Shown here one piece after another: positions 1-6,492 of a DNA stretch of 13,212 nt. Position 1 is the first letter of the stretch, and every line of letters starts with the position of its first letter. A program made the position numbers and the translations under genes. The stretch is from the NCBI GenBank assembly GCA_002346425.1, contig DDZS01000011.1, positions 1 to 13,212 of the forward strand, in the 5' to 3' direction. A model generated the notes under the pieces. The model saw only the letters and a list, made by a program, of their open reading frames with translations, ran no database searches and was not told where the DNA came from. Source of the DNA: Alphaproteobacteria bacterium UBA3002 (lineage in GTDB: Bacteria > Pseudomonadota > Alphaproteobacteria > Rickettsiales > UBA3002).

Positions 1-160
1 CCGGACCCCGTCATAAAGACGGGGTGACAGTCTTCGCGTAAGGATGGAGGGAGGCCAGTAGGCCGAGACGCCGAGTGAAGCGAGGCCGTTGCCGAGCGAG
101 CAGGAGGCGAGCGTGCAACACTAGCCAGCGCAAAAGCGCTGGCGAAAAAATACCTTATCG
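1..160. other. Non-coding, structured, CGAG-rich stretch
   Basis: I see no credible protein gene here. A perfect 7-bp hairpin (arms 6-12 and 18-24, loop ATAAA) lacks a T-run on the plus strand. CGAG occurs six times between 64 and 111 (64, 72, 81, 93, 97, 108), and GTTGC (88-92) can pair with GCAAC (115-119). A perfect 8-bp hairpin with an AAAA loop lies at 124-143 and is followed by six A residues. It could be the tail of a structured RNA or a degraded palindromic repeat. No known family was recognised. Confidence 0.4.
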
Positions 161-191
161 AAAATTTATGCAGGACGTGCGACAGTGAATC

Positions 192-300
192 TATCGCGAC
201 GGAGTTAGATACTTTCTTTAAGGGTCAGCCCTGAAAGGCAACAACTTCGTGAGTGATCTGAAGCCCCGGCGTCACCTTGTGTGCACCGGGGCTTTGCTTT
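192..300 (+). ncRNA. Candidate small RNA 1 of a tandem pair
   Basis: This block starts with TATCGCGACGGAG (192-204). A hairpin follows: arms CTTTC 212-216 and GAAAG 233-237, with inner arms AGGG 221-224 and CCCT 229-232. It ends in a strong terminator (262-300). The same order, with nearly the same spacing, recurs at 391-497. The primary sequence between the shared ends has diverged while the hairpin position is kept, which suits a duplicated structured RNA. No clear -35/-10 pair was found and there is no convincing internal start codon, so the 5' end is a guess. A leader or attenuator is the alternative. Confidence 0.3.
262..300 (+). terminator. Rho-independent terminator, copy 1
   Basis: An 8-bp outer stem (AGCCCCGG 262-269 with CCGGGGCT 286-293) encloses a smaller stem (CAC 273-275 with GTG 279-281). 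The run TTTGCTTT follows. The reverse strand lacks a T-run, so it acts on plus-strand transcripts. It matches 459-497 at 37 of 39 positions; both differences lie at the hairpin tip. Confidence 0.75.
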
Positions 301-390
301 GCCGGGCAAATCGTTTTTACTGATCGAATTTTGATACCGCGCATGGAGGCAACGCATCGCTTTTTAACGCCGAATATGCGATTCTAAATA

Positions 391-497
391 TATCGAGACG
401 GAGCAAAAGATGTCAGGATGTTCAAATTTCTGACATTCCATTTCTCTGGATCGTTAAGAGCCCCGGCGTCACTTCGTGTGCACCGGGGCTTTGCTTT
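391..497 (+). ncRNA. Candidate small RNA 2 of a tandem pair
   Basis: The block begins with TATCGAGACGGAG (391-403), 12 of 13 bases identical to 192-204. It has a perfect 7-bp hairpin (ATGTCAG 410-416 with CTGACAT 430-436) and ends in the second terminator copy. The distance from the shared head to the terminator is 55 nt, against 57 nt in copy 1. GGAG at 400-403 stands six bases before an ATG that opens a seven-codon frame, so a leader peptide is possible in this copy; copy 1 has no counterpart. Function unknown. Confidence 0.3.
459..497 (+). terminator. Rho-independent terminator, copy 2
   Basis: Same outer stem and T-rich tail as 262-300, with the tip changed from CTT to TTC. It lies back to back with the minus-strand terminator at 519-558, so it would also separate the RNA block from the convergent small membrane-protein gene. 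Confidence 0.75.
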
Positions 498-518
498 TAT
501 CAGCCAAGAATTCCACGT

Positions 519-558
519 AAAAAAATCCCCCGCCTCACCGGTCAGGCGAGACGGAGGG
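519..558 (-). terminator. Terminator of the 93-residue membrane-protein gene
   Basis: On the minus strand a stem (CGCCT/AGGCG at 548-544 and 535-531, extendable by flanking G/C pairs) is followed by a T-run at 525-519. It starts just past the stop codon at 562, so it ends that gene's transcript. Confidence 0.7.
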
Positions 559-561
559 TGC

Positions 562-843
562 TTAATCGAACATGCGGCATACCGGCACATCCTGTGGGAT
601 ATTCGGCCCGATCACGATGATCGGAATGACGAAAAAAGCCGCCGTCATCCCGATAAACAGGAATCGCTCTTTCCACCGACGTCGGGGTGGATATTCCCGA
701 CGCACCAGTTTTTTGGCGACCCATGCTACGAACAACACTGCGACGATGCCGAAAATGGTCAACGGCGCAGTGCAGCCGGTTGCGACGGCTTCCGTCAACA
801 TGTCGTTGACGGGTTCCCCACCAAGTTCCATGACTTCCTCCAT
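562..843 (-). CDS. Small two-helix membrane protein, Pho-box controlled
   Basis: A 93-residue protein with two predicted membrane helices, roughly residues 27-44 and 61-80, joined by a short strongly basic loop (KKLVRREYPPRRRWKER). The acidic N-terminus and basic loop put the loop in the cytoplasm by the positive-inside rule. I do not recognise the family. The ATG at 843 has AGGAG eight bases upstream (856-852); a second ATG at 831 also has GGAGG in front and cannot be excluded. A minus-strand terminator (519-558) follows directly, and a Pho box with -10 lies at 918-951. It is probably induced by phosphate starvation. It shares promoter layout, but no obvious protein similarity, with the neighbour at 1021-1239. 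Confidence 0.7.
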   Translation of the reverse strand: MEEVMELGGEPVNDMLTEAVATGCTAPLTIFGIVAVLFVAWVAKKLVRREYPPRRRWKERFLFIGMTAAFFVIPIIVIGPNIPQDVPVCRMFD

Positions 844-869
844 TACGAAAGCTCCTGAAACAATGATCC

Positions 870-905
870 TTCGGGAAGTCCCGAAAATACTAAGAAAAGT
901 CTTAG
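870..905 (-). promoter_or_regulatory. Two inverted repeats in the leader of the 93-residue gene
   Basis: CTAAGA-N4-TCTTAG (890-905) is perfect and begins about 12 nt after the predicted -10, so it lies at the very start of the transcript. Four bases on is a second perfect repeat, TTCGGGA-N2-TCCCGAA (870-885). The first palindrome has the same arms in the leader at 1275-1290; the second is unique to this gene. They could be operators for a repressor or 5' RNA hairpins. Confidence 0.5.
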
Positions 906-917
906 AGTATGGCGGTG

Positions 918-951
918 GGTATAGCAGTACGGTATGACAGTTTCATGACGC
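918..951 (-). promoter_or_regulatory. PhoB-dependent promoter A (Pho box plus -10)
   Basis: Read on the minus strand, GCGTCAT-GAAA-CTGTCAT occupies 951-934. This matches the PhoB consensus of two CTGTCAT repeats with a 4-bp AT-rich spacer; the second repeat is perfect. After exactly 10 nt comes TATACC (923-918) as a -10 element, the arrangement expected where PhoB replaces the -35. It drives the gene at 562-843. Confidence 0.7.
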
Positions 952-958
952 GGCGCGT

Positions 959-1003
959 AAAAAAAACGCCCCGTGCACCCTGACAAGGGCAACGCACGGG
1001 GCC
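959..1003 (-). terminator. Terminator of the 72-residue membrane-protein gene
   Basis: On the minus strand a perfect 9-bp stem (GCCCCGTGC 1002-994 with GCACGGGGC 976-968), with an inner CCC/GGG pair, is followed by eight T residues (966-959). It begins 18 bp past the stop codon at 1021. Confidence 0.85.
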
Positions 1004-1020
1004 AAGCGGGGCACGCCACC

Positions 1021-1239
1021 TCAAACGGGCAGCGTGCAGGCATTAACCATGCCATTGGTCAACGAGCAGATGGCCGCCAGAAAGAGGGTCACCCCCCAGA
1101 CATACAGGCCCGTATGAGCAAACAGGACTGTATTTGCAGCACGACGAAGACCGTGGCACAGCGTCCAGGCACAAACCGCGGCAGCCGCGAAGGCCAGAAC
1201 CACAATCAGCAACATGGACCCAAAACATACGATGGGCAT
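1021..1239 (-). CDS. Small two-helix membrane protein, Pho-box controlled
   Basis: A 72-residue, very hydrophobic protein with two predicted helices (about residues 7-27 and 45-65) and a short link containing HGLRR. The family is not recognised. I place the start at the ATG at 1239 because GGAGGG (1249-1244) stands four bases upstream; an in-frame ATG at 1251 would add four residues but has no ribosome site at a normal distance. A strong terminator follows at 959-1003 and a Pho box with -10 lies at 1302-1335. The leader carries the same CTAAGA-N4-TCTTAG palindrome as the downstream gene. Together they look like two separately transcribed members of one regulon, probably phosphate-starvation membrane proteins. 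Confidence 0.65.
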   Translation of the reverse strand: MPIVCFGSMLLIVVLAFAAAAVCAWTLCHGLRRAANTVLFAHTGLYVWGVTLFLAAICSLTNGMVNACTLPV

Positions 1240-1256
1240 TTTGCCCTCCATTTTTC

Positions 1257-1290
1257 AGGAACAACGTTCCTATCCTAAGAAATGTCTTAG
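1257..1290 (-). promoter_or_regulatory. Two inverted repeats in the leader of the 72-residue gene
   Basis: CTAAGA-N4-TCTTAG at 1275-1290 has the same arms as 890-905, while the four loop bases differ. Three bases on is another perfect repeat, AGGAAC-N3-GTTCCT (1257-1271). The layout (Pho box, -10, shared palindrome, gene-specific palindrome, start codon) copies that of the other small gene. Confidence 0.5.
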
Positions 1291-1301
1291 AGAATGCCGC
1301 C

Positions 1302-1335
1302 ACGTTACTGCGCGATCATGACAATTTCATGACAT
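1302..1335 (-). promoter_or_regulatory. PhoB-dependent promoter B (Pho box plus -10)
   Basis: Read on the minus strand, ATGTCAT-GAAA-TTGTCAT occupies 1335-1318. Each repeat matches the Pho half-site CTGTCAT at six of seven bases. After exactly 10 nt comes TAACGT (1307-1302) as -10, the same spacing as promoter A. It drives the gene at 1021-1239. Confidence 0.7.
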
Positions 1336-1407
1336 CCTAAATCAAAGCCATGCGCTGCAAGCATTTCTTCATTGACATATACGCATGGCCTATTACGGTG
1401 AGCCGCG

Positions 1408-2466
1408 ATGGGAAATACCTTTGCACATCTCTGGCCAGGGCTTGAGCGGGCATTGCAGCAACGCGCAGCGTCCGGGTTGCCGGTCCATCTGAACATCTGG
1501 GATATGTCGCATTTCGACCCCGCCTCGCATCAGGTATTGAATCATCCCACACTATTAAACATTGCCAAACAATTCGGCACGCCCACCTATTTTATCGAGG
1601 AAGGCGTGAACTCTGAGGCGTTAAACGCTTTGGCCGCATCCGTCCGCCAGGGTGATCCTCTCGCCCGACAAGAGGTAGAGCGCATGTCACGCATGGCGCA
1701 ACAACATGGAGGATTAGATTTTTACCACGCTGTGACCTATGCCGATCGCGGCGCGTATATTTATTATCCGGACCCGCGCGGGCCAGCGACCCAGTCGGCA
1801 TTAACGCCCGCAGACTGGCAGCGTTTTAACGACATGAAACGCATCGTGAAAAAAGACGGGCTCGCAGGCTATATTAAGTATTTCAATACACAGCCTCCGA
1901 CAGAACAAGAAAATATCCGGCAATTTGAAACCCGCTATCAACAGGCGATTTACAATCTACACCCCGATCAGGCGCCCCCCGATATGCCTAGCACTTATTG
2001 TGTCGACCCGTTGATTCGGGATTCGATCAATCAATATCTTACGCAGGAAAACATCGCCGATCCGGTGCGTATCACGGTCTACGGCGCTCTGCACATGCTA
2101 GAAAGCAATGGTCTCGACGATCTGTTGCCAGGGGTGAATCTGGCGGTGGCCGCCACCGAAAAAGATTTGGATATCGCCCGCTATCACTACGCCACCTCTC
2201 CTCGGCAATATAGTGACCTGCCGGACTTTTTATATCTGACCGAAAGCGACACGTTATATGACATGTCAACCCTGGAAGGGCGGCGCGCGTTACTCGGGCC
2301 GCAAGCCGAGCTAACACATTATGATCAGATCGTCCCGATAGCGATACAGAAACGCCTGCTCTGCGACACGCCGGAAGAGATCGCCTCACCGCCGCCACTT
2401 TCGAATACCATTTCTCGGCCACCTGCAAAAGCAGATGCGCGAGAAACGAGTCTCGCGCGGCTTTAA
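1408..2466 (+). CDS. Hypothetical protein, weakly TraB/ChaN-like
   Basis: A 352-residue protein without signal peptide or membrane helix, so probably cytoplasmic. The best clue is residues 204-241: an Arg-Asp pair (R204-D205) starting a short helix, then a strand ending in GALHM (226-230) followed by NGLDDLLPG. TraB/GumN and ChaN-like proteins have a comparable C-terminal pattern (RN/RD helix, then a G-x-x-H strand and GL..LL). The first conserved half of that family is not clear here, so the match is tentative. The C-terminal 30 residues are Pro/Ser/Ala-rich and probably disordered. The start is fixed by an in-frame TGA at 1399; GGTGAG just upstream is a modest ribosome site. The stop overlaps the convergent gene's stop by 3 bp. 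Confidence 0.7.
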   Translation: MGNTFAHLWPGLERALQQRAASGLPVHLNIWDMSHFDPASHQVLNHPTLLNIAKQFGTPTYFIEEGVNSEALNALAASVRQGDPLARQEVERMSRMAQQHGGLDFYHAVTYADRGAYIYYPDPRGPATQSALTPADWQRFNDMKRIVKKDGLAGYIKYFNTQPPTEQENIRQFETRYQQAIYNLHPDQAPPDMPSTYCVDPLIRDSINQYLTQENIADPVRITVYGALHMLESNGLDDLLPGVNLAVAATEKDLDIARYHYATSPRQYSDLPDFLYLTESDTLYDMSTLEGRRALLGPQAELTHYDQIVPIAIQKRLLCDTPEEIASPPPLSNTISRPPAKADARETSLARL

Positions 2467-3455
2467 CGTTTCATGCCGGAGAGTTGGAGCGGAGTATCGA
2501 GATAGGGCGCGGCGCGGTTGGCCAGTTCTGCGATTGACACATTTGCCGCCTGCAATATCTCCGGTGAGGCTTGTAGCGTGTCGAAAGCACGATGCACCAA
2601 CTGCTCTAATTCCTGCTTACCGCTCGCTTTGCATTGCAGTGTGCCGGACGCGCCATCGAACACTACCAGCGGTAGGTTCAGGTCATTGCGTTTGAGATGC
2701 ATCAGACTGGTCAATCCACCGGCCAGATCGGCGGCGGCTTCCTGAAAGTCGCCTTGCTTCCCGATGCGCGGATGCATCCGCGGCACGACAATCGCGGAGA
2801 GATGTTCCGGTGCGCCTGCAACCAGCACTTCGTTACATTCGCGGATACTCGGATCTACGGGTCCGAAAAACTCCCATTCATCGGACATCGCTTGCAATTG
2901 CGCATTGCTTAAATCATTGGCGATATGCGCGCCCACCTCGCGCGCAAACGCTTCCGGGGATTTGTCTTTATACAGGGTTTTGAGTCCATCACTGCGGTCC
3001 AGACGCGTGGTCTTGCTTTCCTTCAGTTTCAACTGCGGATCGTAGTCGCTATATAATGTCTCCATGTCAGCACGGGCGATACGCGCGGGATGTGGCTTTT
3101 TCCCCGGCGACACGTCAAGTAGATAGCCGACGCGGTCGGTGGGGAACAATCCTTCAAATTCATTTTCAAAATAGGGCGTAAAAATCGTCGCGTCCGGCGG
3201 CACGATACTACAGGACAATAGCGGCAGATGCGGCTGGCCCTCCTGTATCTTTTGCATCTCGCTTCCAATTTCCGCGGCTGGGGTAGCGGCCAGTGTTTGA
3301 AACGAAAATTCCGGGAAGGTGAGCGGCTGATAATGCTCAAACATATGCAGCGCCAGATACCCATTCTCCTGCAGCTTGCCCAATTGCGTCTCAATCGCGG
3401 CATGCGAGGTGGCAGCGCTGGCAGCGTCAATTTTCGTGGCGGGTTTCTTCGTCAT
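2463..3455 (-). CDS. Hypothetical protein downstream of gltS
   Basis: A 330-residue soluble protein with an Ala/Thr/Lys-rich N-terminus and no signal peptide or membrane helices. I do not recognise it. Residues 244-268 (AGGLTSLMHL, then LPLVVFDG) faintly recall the GG-x-GT and KP-hydrophobic parts of LOG-type nucleotide hydrolases, but the catalytic motif is not conserved and I do not claim membership. A conserved-looking core around 190-230 (DEWEFFGPVDP, ECNEVLVAGAP) may help a search. It starts 41 bp after the symporter gene on the same strand with no terminator between, so both are probably cotranscribed. No strong ribosome site precedes the ATG at 3455, which suggests translational coupling or low expression. 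It ends tail-to-tail with the plus-strand gene. Confidence 0.65.
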   Translation of the reverse strand: MTKKPATKIDAASAATSHAAIETQLGKLQENGYLALHMFEHYQPLTFPEFSFQTLAATPAAEIGSEMQKIQEGQPHLPLLSCSIVPPDATIFTPYFENEFEGLFPTDRVGYLLDVSPGKKPHPARIARADMETLYSDYDPQLKLKESKTTRLDRSDGLKTLYKDKSPEAFAREVGAHIANDLSNAQLQAMSDEWEFFGPVDPSIRECNEVLVAGAPEHLSAIVVPRMHPRIGKQGDFQEAAADLAGGLTSLMHLKRNDLNLPLVVFDGASGTLQCKASGKQELEQLVHRAFDTLQASPEILQAANVSIAELANRAAPYLDTPLQLSGMKR

Positions 3456-3496
3456 GCCAGAACCATACCAAAGAAGTGTGAAGAAATGATGAAGAC

Positions 3497-4906
3497 TTAG
3501 AGCGGATTATTGCGGCGGATGCGTAGATAGGTAAATCCGAACACCAGCGTCGCCACGGTTAGAATGCTGAAGAAAATCATCGTTGGCCATAGGCCAATCG
3601 TCGCCATAATCGGTAGCGACAGCGCGGTCAACAACCCGCCGCCGACGATGGTTTCGTAAAAGGGCTGCTTTAACGTAAACCCTCCCCGCGCGCCGGATTT
3701 ATCGGTTGGGTCGATCACTTTCACCAACATCATCGCGGTGGTCGCTGCACCGGTGGCGTGCGCGAAGTCGCTCACCCCACGCTCCCACGGTTTGTTGCGA
3801 TAGACCAGCGGCGCCAGAAAGAAGAAAATCGCCAGATTCCACGCCAGCCCGGCACCGAACAAAATCGCCAGCACCTGCCAATATTCCGCGAGGACTTTCA
3901 GCGAGATCGTCGCAATCGCCACCACGATCAGCATGTCGAGAAAACTATGGCTGATTGAGTGAATGTGATGCTCGTTCAAATGCTTCTGCCAGCCGCATAG
4001 CTCAATCGTATATTGCACGAAAAATCCCCCGATCAACGCCATCGGGAACAGTGGAATATATTGCACAATCCCTTCCGCCGGGTCGGCGACAAAGGCGGAT
4101 TCTAGCAAAGCCAATGCTTCGCGCAGTGCAAAACCAATGGCGATGGCCAGACACAAAATCGCGAAATGGATAATTAAGGTGTCGGCAGAAAAATACTGCT
4201 CCTCGCGCTTTTGCTTAAAATCCTTGCGCGCCTGATGATCCGGCACCGCGCCGCGCGTGTCTTCTTTTTTCGCATCTTCCGGCGAAATCATCTTTTTGCG
4301 CTTCACCGCGAGATTCACCAACAGCAACCCAACCAGAATCGCGGCAATCTTGCCCGCGGTTGCCATGCCAATCGCGAGATCGTAACCTTCGGCAAAATCC
4401 AGTTTGCCATAGGTATTGGCGAGCCCCGCCGCGGTACCATAGCCGCCTTGGAAGCCGATAGGGATTAACGCCGCCGATAGCGCATTCGCGTCTAAGAACG
4501 GCACCAGCACCATAATCGCGACCAGACAGCCGACGACATATTGCCCCCAGGCGGTCGTATAGCCCACGACCAGATGCGGCGACGCTTCTTTCCAGATTTT
4601 ACGAATCGAGGGCAAGGGTTTCCCCACCATCAACGCCGCGAAGACCACGCTGATAAAAAAGGCGGGCAATTCCTTACTGGCCTTATAAATATCTTTCACA
4701 TGATGCCCGAAATCGGTATCGACATAGAGCAACCCAAGCACTTGCGGCCCTAGCAACATGCCAAGAATCCCGCCGGTCACCGCGGCCGGCATGTGCATTT
4801 TGCCCAGCGCCGGAATAAAACGACGCAGGCCCACCCCCGCCAGAATCAACAGCGCCGAGGCGACCGTTGTAATCATAAACATCGCCAGCGGTTCGGTCAT
4901 GGTCAT
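3497..4906 (-). CDS. gltS: Sodium/glutamate symporter, GltS family
   Basis: An inner-membrane secondary transporter of the ESS (glutamate:Na+ symporter) family, expected to import glutamate with sodium. It has about ten hydrophobic segments and the pore-loop-like GFQGGYGT at residues 151-158. A long charged cytoplasmic loop (about 202-240, rich in Lys/Glu) lies in the middle between the two transport halves, as in the family. At 469 residues it is longer than the E. coli protein of about 400, partly because of that loop. I choose the ATG at 4906: AAGGA at 4919-4915 is eight bases upstream, whereas the ATG at 4915 overlaps that ribosome site. The gene at 2463-3455 follows in the same transcript. 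Exact substrate is not proven by sequence. Confidence 0.8.
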   Translation of the reverse strand: MTMTEPLAMFMITTVASALLILAGVGLRRFIPALGKMHMPAAVTGGILGMLLGPQVLGLLYVDTDFGHHVKDIYKASKELPAFFISVVFAALMVGKPLPSIRKIWKEASPHLVVGYTTAWGQYVVGCLVAIMVLVPFLDANALSAALIPIGFQGGYGTAAGLANTYGKLDFAEGYDLAIGMATAGKIAAILVGLLLVNLAVKRKKMISPEDAKKEDTRGAVPDHQARKDFKQKREEQYFSADTLIIHFAILCLAIAIGFALREALALLESAFVADPAEGIVQYIPLFPMALIGGFFVQYTIELCGWQKHLNEHHIHSISHSFLDMLIVVAIATISLKVLAEYWQVLAILFGAGLAWNLAIFFFLAPLVYRNKPWERGVSDFAHATGAATTAMMLVKVIDPTDKSGARGGFTLKQPFYETIVGGGLLTALSLPIMATIGLWPTMIFFSILTVATLVFGFTYLRIRRNNPL

Positions 4907-4962
4907 GGCAGGCATCCTTCGCGGGGTAATTCGTTAATCGTCACCCATTGGCGACAGGCTTG

Positions 4963-4976
4963 GCGCTATGTAGCGC
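4963..4976. promoter_or_regulatory. Inverted repeat between gltS and the Hint array
   Basis: GCGCTA-TG-TAGCGC is a perfect 14-bp inverted repeat in the divergent intergenic region. Its two-base centre is too short for an RNA hairpin loop, so a dimeric regulator's operator is more likely than a terminator. I cannot say which gene it controls. Confidence 0.35.
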
Positions 4977-5003
4977 AAAAACACCGCAATTGCTAGCCAC
5001 GCT

Positions 5004-5033
5004 TTGACGAAAAAGACCAAAAAAGTGTAAAAT
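5004..5033 (+). promoter_or_regulatory. Possible sigma-70-type promoter of the Hint array
   Basis: TTGACG (5004-5009) and TAAAAT (5028-5033) are 18 bp apart and close to consensus. It lies just upstream of the CtrA box, so the array may have both a housekeeping and a CtrA-dependent start. The AT-rich surroundings make chance matches easy. Confidence 0.4.
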
Positions 5034-5045
5034 TAACAGAAAAAA

Positions 5046-5077
5046 TTAACTAAAAATTAATAAAGTTTCGTTAAGGT
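5046..5077 (+). promoter_or_regulatory. CtrA box and -10 upstream of the Hint array
   Basis: TTAACTAAAAATTAA (5046-5060) fits the CtrA consensus TTAA-N7-TTAA. After 11 bp comes TAAGGT (5072-5077), which puts the box over the -35 position as at CtrA-activated promoters. The element at 10569-10600 has the same sequence except one base and identical spacing. Confidence 0.6.
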
Positions 5078-5115
5078 AAGACTTGAATTATTCACACGGA
5101 ACCAGGGAGCCGTTT

Positions 5116-6471
5116 TTGCGATTGTCATCCTTTCATTTAGCTCTTTTATTGGCTTTCGGCCTTTTAATTATGGTCGGCCAGCCTGTATCTGCTGCGTTTT
5201 TGCCCGATGTGGTGAAAGCATGTCTACCCGTTGAGGGTCGGATGAAACGCGATCGCACGCAGGCCTGTCACTGTCCGCCAGAAGAAATGTGCCCCAAAAC
5301 CGCTCAAGAATGGAGAGAGGCTAAGACGCTCCCCCCTTATATCGCGGGCGTCTGTTGTGCTCGTCCTGTCAGTTTTGAATGTAATGCCGAATATGAAACA
5401 CGGCTGTCAACGTCTTGCCCGGCCACCCAAAGCCTTCCCACTATGACGGCGCAATTCTGCACCAATTACGCGGCCAAACCTGTCTCTGGCGCACAAGATC
5501 CCAGTGATGCGGATTACGATCCCGACGCTGCGGCCAATGTTGCTCAACAAAAACGCAAGGATGCAGCAACCGCGTATAATGATTGTTTCAGTGCACGATG
5601 CGCCACGGATTTGGATAAGCTCATGACGCAACAAATTAAAACCTACAAAAATAATGCGCGCACAGTGGGCGATGGAGACTGGCCGCGCGAAGATCTGTAC
5701 ACCAATAAAGATCAACTTGAGGGCTTTGCACGATGCGAACTGAGGTGTCGCGTGAAAGCTGCCGAAATATTGGGAATTGAACTAACTGCGAATGAGAAAA
5801 AACTTTCAGAAGCACTTTCCAATCCGAATAAAGTCCGGCAAATGGGCCCCCGTGGGCGGTTTAACGATGCGGTGACGACTTTGTTGCAAGAAACCTACCA
5901 TGAAAGAAATACCTATAAAAGGATGCCAGATTTCCCCGATTCGGCGTTAAACGCTGCATTACAATGCGGCGATGTGGCTCTGCCCGCTATATGTATGTCG
6001 TTAACCGCGAATGATGGTTCATGCGCTTCCTGTTTATCACCGGATACGCAAATCACACTTGCCGATGGCAACGCCAAATCAATCGAACAGATCAGCAAAG
6101 GCGACCGGGTCAAAACGTCGAATAATGGCGAAGCTACCGTGGCGGAAGTGGTCATCAAGGATTGGCCAAGCCTCACGCTCTATAGCATCAACGGTGGCAC
6201 CCTTAAACTAACCGCGGATCACCCGGTGATGACAACAACCGGCTGGCGCGCAGTAGACTACTACGCAGATGCGGAAGGCTCTGTAAAGAAATATACATTG
6301 CAAAATGTACCGCAACTGAAAGTCGGCGATACGCTGGTCACGCTGGATGGCGAAGTCATCATCGAATCGATCGAACCGATGGAAACTAAAACCAACGCAA
6401 AAACCTATAACCTACGCTTGGAAGGCGGCGACAGCTTCTATGCTGGCGGGGTATTGGTTAAAGATAATTAA
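5116..6471 (+). CDS. Secreted Cys-rich Hint-domain protein, paralog 1
   Basis: A 451-residue exported protein. Residues 1-26 are a signal peptide (likely cut VSA|AFLP). The mature head carries AFLPDVVKACLPVEGRM and CHCPP, shared by all four paralogs. The middle is divergent, with C157-x4-C162 and C207-x3-C211. The C-terminal Hint domain (306-451) has Cys1 in SCASC-LSPDT, T366-x-x-H369 and a terminal VLVKDN followed by the stop. Expected chemistry is an N-S acyl shift at Cys306 and release or transfer of the N-terminal part. Sixteen cysteines precede Cys306. The start is TTG at 5116: AGGGAG six bases upstream and the flanking bases match paralog 2, where the codon is ATG. A TTG at 5083 would add a polar extension before the signal peptide. 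First gene after the CtrA box. Confidence 0.85.
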   Translation: MRLSSFHLALLLAFGLLIMVGQPVSAAFLPDVVKACLPVEGRMKRDRTQACHCPPEEMCPKTAQEWREAKTLPPYIAGVCCARPVSFECNAEYETRLSTSCPATQSLPTMTAQFCTNYAAKPVSGAQDPSDADYDPDAAANVAQQKRKDAATAYNDCFSARCATDLDKLMTQQIKTYKNNARTVGDGDWPREDLYTNKDQLEGFARCELRCRVKAAEILGIELTANEKKLSEALSNPNKVRQMGPRGRFNDAVTTLLQETYHERNTYKRMPDFPDSALNAALQCGDVALPAICMSLTANDGSCASCLSPDTQITLADGNAKSIEQISKGDRVKTSNNGEATVAEVVIKDWPSLTLYSINGGTLKLTADHPVMTTTGWRAVDYYADAEGSVKKYTLQNVPQLKVGDTLVTLDGEVIIESIEPMETKTNAKTYNLRLEGGDSFYAGGVLVKDN

Positions 6472-6492
6472 AAAAGCTACAGGGAGCCGTTT

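Noticed and set aside
124..150. Perfect 8-bp hairpin followed by AAAAAA, considered as a terminator
   Set aside because: The run is A, not T, on the hairpin's downstream side, and no A-run lies on the other side for the minus strand.
410..433. A seven-codon frame in the second RNA block, preceded by GGAG
   Set aside because: Well spaced, but too short to judge and absent from the first block; recorded only as a possible leader peptide.
418..858. A 146-codon plus-strand frame across terminator 2
   Set aside because: It runs through two terminators and lies antisense to the well-supported 93-residue membrane-protein gene.
1372..1396. TTGACA and TATTAC as promoter of the 352-residue gene
   Set aside because: The spacing is only 13 bp, too short for a sigma-70 promoter.
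2650..2730. LOG-like (cytokinin-type nucleotide hydrolase) similarity in the 330-residue protein
   Set aside because: Only GG and a hydrophobic strand match; the PGG-x-GT-x-x-E catalytic motif is not present.
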